DNA of 64,000 nt from Antilocapra americana (lineage: Eukaryota > Chordata > Mammalia > Artiodactyla > Antilocapridae). Both the position numbers and the translations under genes were made by a program. Each line of letters starts with the position of its first letter. The first letter of the stretch is position 1. The notes under the pieces were generated by a model. It was not told the origin of the DNA and ran no database searches. It saw only the letters and a program-made list of their open reading frames with translations. The DNA lies in the NCBI GenBank assembly GCA_007570785.1, contig ML664161.1, positions 3,742,171-3,806,170 of the forward strand, given 5' to 3'. Of this stretch, positions 59,095-64,000 are shown piece by piece.

Positions 59095-59612
59095 TGTACA
59101 ATATATGTGTGTGGTTTGAAAATTAATTATCTCTCCAAAACGTTCACTTCCTAATTCCTGAAAATGATGAATATGTTGTCTTACATGGGAAAGGGGCTTT
59201 GCACATGTGATTAAGGATTTTGATATGGGGAGACTATTCTGGACTATTCCTTCTTCAACTGAAACCAATATAGCAAGCATCTTTATAAGTAAGAGGTGAG
59301 ACAGGGCAGTCAGAGTAAGAGAAAGAGAAGTAATGATAGAAACAGAAGTCAGAGTGAAGCAGCTTCTTGCTTTCAACATGGAAAAAGGAACACAAACCAA
59401 GGAATGCAGGTGGCTCATGGAAGTTGGAAAGGTCAAGGGAGAGTCCTCTAGAACCACCAGAAGGAGGGCGGCTCTGCCAACATATTCATTTTAGTCCAGT
59501 GAGACCCAGATTGAACTTCTGACCTCAAGAACTGCTACATAATAATTTAAGTTATTTTAAGTCACAAAGTTTGTGGTATTTTTTATTACAGCAGCAACAG
59601 GATACTAATACT
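59095..59612 (+). mobile_element. MaLR (MLT1-like) LTR, sense
   Basis: gggctttgcacatgtgatta in the U3 part and the right end taagtcacaaagtttgtggt, ttacagcagcaacaggatac are typical. Nearly full length. Confidence 0.78.
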
Positions 59613-61339
59613 CTATGTGTGGAAGTATATAGATACAGGTAAATAGATAAAACCAGGAAGCAAATCCATTTTAGTATCAATATTAGATACTAAAAGGTTG
59701 CCTCACTTTATAAGCTGTTTCATCTTATGTGAAGCACTACTTACATCTTTATATTGACATATTTCAGTTTAGGTTACAAAAATATACACTTATCTTCAAC
59801 TCTAATTTCTAGTATAACAATTTTCCCAATATTTACCATTATTACACAACTCTCCTTTACAATGTCATTTACTGTATTTTCAACTTAATAACTAGGTCAT
59901 ATTCTATTAATATATAATATTTTAGAATATTTTGAATATTTCTAAAGAAATAGGTAGTTACTATTTTAGAAAGTTTAAAGAATGAACAATAGTATATGAC
60001 TGATTTAATATAGTTGGCTGAGGGTAAAGGAATAAAATTTGACTGTCAGAATTTGAGTGTGGATAATTTTAGAAGTTTTAAAGTTCACAGTTAAACTTTA
60101 AGCTTAGTATTTTGTGTGCCAAATTGCAGCTTTCTTCTTTATAACAGAGCTAGCTCAACTTAGCTCACAATCTCCTATTTGCATTGAAGGCAGGGGGAAA
60201 AAAGCTATAACCTGATAAATGAAGGTCACTTCGAGTCAATTCAAGACTTAAGTGGAGACAAATTCATGATTCTTCCTTTTCTCTCATTTTCTGTTTTTTT
60301 TTTTTTTCTGGGTGTATCTATGAAGAGAAGGGACCTATTAATCATCTTGTCATCAAGGGAGTGGTTTCTGATCTTGAAATAAATACAACTAGCCTGAAAT
60401 ATTAGACTCATCTCTACCTGTATTGGCTGTAATTTACCAGACAATGTGACTTGTGGGTCCATTCTCAGTGTCCAAGGGCTGGAGGGGATATCAGAGTCTG
60501 CCTACCTAATCACTTGGCTGTATCTTTTTTTTAATCCAGTCTCTTGCATGGGATATTTATCTTACAGCCTATGTGGTCCACCCCTTCACCCCAAGCCAGT
60601 TTCCCTCAGATATGTATGTTGCCTCATGTTCCTGAATCCTCCTCTACTTTAGCTTGTACTCACACATGAGGGCTGGGGATAAGGATAAATTTTGCAGACT
60701 TTTCCACACCCTCAAAGAAGTGGTAGTGGAAGGCACTACTGGAGTTGTACATATGCAAAGAAGTAGGAATGTCTTTGCTCCTGTGTCTCCCCAGGCTGGG
60801 ACCCAGCTTTTTGGAAAGCTATAAATATACTGTTGCATCATTCTCTTGCATCTTCCCTTCAACTAGTGTCATTTTAAAAACACAACTTTACTTTTCAAAA
60901 CATCTGTGATCTACATTAGCCAGATTCTAGATCTTGATGATTAAAGACAGACTTCTTTTGAAATTAAAAGTAGCATAATAAAACAAACAAAAAGATTATC
61001 TCTCAATTAAGTGTTTTTAAGAAAAATTGCTTTAATTAAGTACTTAGGAAAAGTAAACTTGAAACTAAACTGATCCTGCTTTCTGAAGCATAAACTGAAA
61101 TTGAATCAATGGACAGAAATCTATGAGACAACTAAGAAAACCAAAAATGGTGGGAATTGAAGCATAGGAGTTAATATTTCAAGACTTATGTCTCAGTACA
61201 GACAGAAAGAGTGAAGTCAAGGGATATACTTTGAGGAATAATGCTAGTGGTTTATTTTGACACGTTCTCACTATAATATTGGCAAACTCAGTACTATACA
61301 CAGTTTTGTTTTCACCACATCACTGTGCAAATGCCATCA
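59613..61339. other. unassigned sequence, no gene seen
   Basis: About 1.7 kb. The section 60440-60870 is GC-richer and ends with a TATA-like gctataaatatactg; a worn LTR is possible but unsupported. T-run at 60294-60307. Frames lack domains. Confidence 0.4.
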
Positions 61340-61515
61340 AGGCAAAGGCTCTGAGTTCTGGAAAGAGTACTTTTAAATCTGCTATTTATGTGACTCTGTG
61401 CAAGATAACTGTCCTTTCTAAGCTCAGTTTCTTTATCCTGGTGCTTCTAGGATTGTTATGAGTGAGTATGAAATGGAATAATCTATATAATATGCCAGTA
61501 AGCTTATTAGCACAC
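61340..61515 (+). mobile_element. MIR SINE
   Basis: tctgctatttatgtgactct, ctaagctcagtttctttatc and ttgttatgagtgagtatgaa follow MIR head, core and tail. Confidence 0.6.
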
Positions 61516-61516
61516 C

Positions 61517-62193
61517 TCTGGCCCCATCACTTCATGGAAAATAGAAGACAAAAAAGTGGAAGCAGTAACAGATTTTATCTTCTTGGGCTCCAAATCTCTG
61601 CAGATGGTGACTGCTACCTTGAAATTAAAAGATGCTTGTTCCTTGTAAAGACAGCTATGACAAACAAAGACAGTGTATTAAAAAGCAGAGATATCACTTT
61701 GGTGACGAAATTCCGTGTTGTCAAAGCTACAGGTTTCTCCAGTAGTCATGTTCAGATGTGAAAACTGGTCCCTAAAAAAGATTGAGTGCCAAAGAATTGA
61801 GGCTTTTTAATTGTGGTGCTGGAGAAGACTCTTGAGAATCCCTTGGACTGCTAGGAGATCAAATCAGTCAATCCTAAAGGAAATCAACTCAGAATATTCA
61901 TCTGAAGGACTACTGCCAAAGCTGAAGCTCCAGTTCTTTGGCCACTTGATGTGAAGAGCCAACTCACTAGAAAAGACTGCTGCTAGGAAAGATTGAAGGC
62001 AAAAGGAGAAGGGAAGGCAGAGAGTGAGATGGTTAGATACCATCGCTGACTTCAGTGTACCTGACTTTGAGCAAATTCTGGGAGATAATAGAGGACAGAA
62101 GAGCCTAGTGTGCTGCAGTCCAGCAAAAAGCTGGACTTAAAGGTTGCAAAGAGTTGGACACGACTTAGTGACTGACCAACAACAATAACCATT
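61517..62193 (+). mobile_element. BovB 3' end
   Basis: ggccccatcacttcatggaa, gcagatggtgactgctacct, cttggactgctaggagatca to the 3' tail agttggacacgacttagtga. Many indels, an older copy. Confidence 0.92.
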
Positions 62194-63464
62194 GTTATTA
62201 CTAGTATTATTGTTGATGTATTTGAAATCAAAAGAATAGTGTACAATTATCAAAATACGTATAATTGTCATATTTGAAAACTTGTATGAAATGCTAAGCT
62301 TTTATTCATTTTGCAGACAAGTTTCCTGTCATTCTACTAGATATGGTTCTCCAATGATTGTAATACAGGAAAATAAAATTATTCATTTTTGAAAAGAAAT
62401 GATCACAATGCACTAAGTACAGATGTAGAGAAGAATGTTACTTCTACTCTTTATGAATTTTGTTTTCAAAAACAACATGATATCACTATCAGCATTCTTA
62501 TTTTGGTTGAGATGAGCAGACTGTTTGTGTAAAAACAGTCTTCTTTTCCATTTAAGTGGATACTTTTTCTCTAATATATTTGAATTATCTTACCAACCAG
62601 CCAAAAACATTTAAACTGTAATAAATTTTGAAACATTTTAAAAAGACAAAGGGCTTTATTGAAAGTTTCAATGATGAGTAAAATAATCTGAAGGCAATGA
62701 TGTAATTTTTCAAAAGCTGTGGTATGATATACCTTGGGATAAATAATGAAATATTTCAAAATTAACATTTTTAACATTTTAATATTATATAATATTTATT
62801 TCTTTCCTAATAAAAAACATAGTGTATTAAATTAAGAAGAATATGCTAGACAGAAAATTTCAAGAAGAGAAATTTTCATATTTCATGTTATTTGAGAAGT
62901 TATTAGCTCAGAGTAAATTTTAAGAAGGGAAGTGGGAAAATTAAATGATTAAAAAATATATATATTATCTACCCTATAGTTTAAAATTTGTAGTTTTGTT
63001 TTTTAATAGAAGACACAGTATTTGAGTTTTATCACTGTATATTTTATCTATCTATCTTTCTATTTATTTATTTATTGTTCTTCTTCTAACCAGAATTCTG
63101 AAATCTGAGAGAAACTGCAGAACTGTTAGAGTCATTGATGCTTTCTGGTTGGATGATATATTTCAGTCCTACAGACAGAAATAAAAATGTCTTTCCATTC
63201 ACCAGAATTTCATGAACTTATCCTACACAATAGCAGTGATGATTTAGACAAAGAATCCTAGGAGTAGGTCCTCTGGGAAGCTTCTGTTTGTTTGTTGGAA
63301 AAAAGAAAACCCATGGAACTCATCATTGTATAGTTTCTTAGTATCCTATCTGCCTTCTCTCTACCTTCCAAAGGCTTTTTATATTTATTGTGTATATAAA
63401 ATGTTTATATGCATAACTCTATGTGTATACATATATAATATATATATATTTAGTCACAATAAAG
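62194..63464. other. unassigned AT-rich sequence, no gene seen
   Basis: Holds a (tatc)/(tatt)n tract at 63048-63077 and a TA-rich tract at 63428-63450. No coding signal. Confidence 0.5.
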
Positions 63465-64000
63465 TTTTTTTTTTCTGTCAATAATCTGTTTTATTGATGC
63501 CCATTCCCAGACTGGGAGGGCCAAGGGGATATACAAGAGAAGAAGAAGATTCAGTCCAAGCCTGAAGGTCAGTCTGGGGGTGGGGAGCACAGACACACAG
63601 ACGGACACAAAAACAGACACACAGATCTGGCATCTGCTGGCAGGGCACACAGTCTCACATGGGGACACTGTGCACAGGTAGTCAGGGAAGGAAGGCTTCC
63701 TAGAGAAGACCTCACAAGGGAAGCAAGAGACAAGACAGCCATCAGCGCCTTCGCCTTTTATACACTTGTGGGCAGGGAACCGAGACCAGAGGACCCAAGG
63801 TGAGTGCAAGGGGCTGGGGGGCTAGGAGGCGGCAGGGGCTTCCCCTCACCTCGCCACACCCTGGTGGGTAAGCCAGCCCCACCTCATTCTCGGTCTGTGC
63901 TTTGCCTTCTGCCACACGGGCCCTTTCCTGGGATCCACCTCCATAGTTTTCAAGGCTTCCCTGAGACAATCCACGTGGACCAGGTGCTCAGCCCAGTGCC
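63465..64000 (-). pseudogene. probable processed retrocopy, 3' UTR end
   Basis: On the minus strand the poly(A) signal AATAAA (63495-63490) is followed after 15 nt by a run of ten A (63474-63465), the mark of a copied polyadenylated mRNA. The segment is GC-richer than all its surroundings. Two overlapping minus frames (63742-63969 and 63450-63809) show no domain I know, so most of this may be 3' UTR. The source gene is not identified, and the copy continues beyond the window. A real gene end next to a chance A-run is the alternative. Confidence 0.55.

Noticed and set aside
63450..63809. 119-residue minus frame as a coding gene
   Set aside because: It reads through the poly(A) signal and the A-run, so it cannot be a real coding frame in that form.
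1..64000. a previously undescribed multi-gene system
   Set aside because: I looked on both strands for conserved gene clusters, RNA genes and arrays. All recognisable protein pieces are from BovB or L1, so I do not claim one.

Overview
The window is nuclear DNA of a ruminant, most likely a pecoran such as a cow, sheep or goat. The evidence is the mixture of repeats: many copies of the BovB (RTE-type) LINE, tRNA-headed Bov-tA SINEs, dimeric Bov-A2 SINEs with their (AGC)n tail and young ruminant L1 3' ends, alongside old pan-mammalian repeats (MIR, L2, MER5, MaLR LTRs, old L1). I cannot name the species from sequence alone. I found no functional protein-coding gene, rRNA, tRNA, CRISPR or bacterial-type feature. 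The longest reading frames that read as real protein are decayed reverse transcriptase or L1 ORF pieces. The window therefore looks like a gene desert or a very long intron.

Layout. 0-7 kb: unassigned AT-rich DNA, a Bov-tA, then two large BovB copies, one with scrambled domain order (2.1-4.9 kb, minus) and one plus-strand copy (5.4-6.7 kb), separated by a MaLR LTR. 7-11 kb: mostly unassigned, with a MaLR LTR at 8.6-9.0 kb. 11.1-15.6 kb: an LTR remnant and a nested stack in which an old minus-strand L1 was invaded by BovB, the BovB by Bov-tA, and a (TA)n array grew inside it. 16-28 kb: unassigned DNA with a 113-bp L1 end, L2, MIR, MER5, BovB and SINEs. 28.5-34 kb: a dense block with BovB, a 488-bp LTR that still has its promoter and poly(A) signals, other LTR pieces, a back-to-back MIR pair and nested Bov-A2 in BovB. 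36.1-39.7 kb: a rearranged antisense L1 that keeps its 5' UTR start and an ORF1 remnant. 41.5-42.8 kb: a young L1 with a 5' inversion, flanked by a target-site duplication. 43-53 kb: old antisense L1 pieces, BovB and a 254-bp tandem duplication around Bov-tA. 53-63 kb: SINEs, a BovB carrying an L1 insertion, an old plus-strand L1, a MaLR LTR and another BovB. 63.47 kb to the end: the 3' part of what looks like a processed retrocopy on the minus strand, running off the window.

No set of genes works together here. What the window records is the order of retrotransposon insertions: MIR/L2/MER5/MaLR first, then old L1, then BovB and Bov-tA, then Bov-A2 and young L1. Several insertions have target-site duplications I could read directly. 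The best candidates for a second look are the twin-primed L1, the scrambled BovB, the retrocopy at the right edge, and a roughly 200-bp repeated sequence at 25.2 and 32.5 kb that I could not assign to a family.
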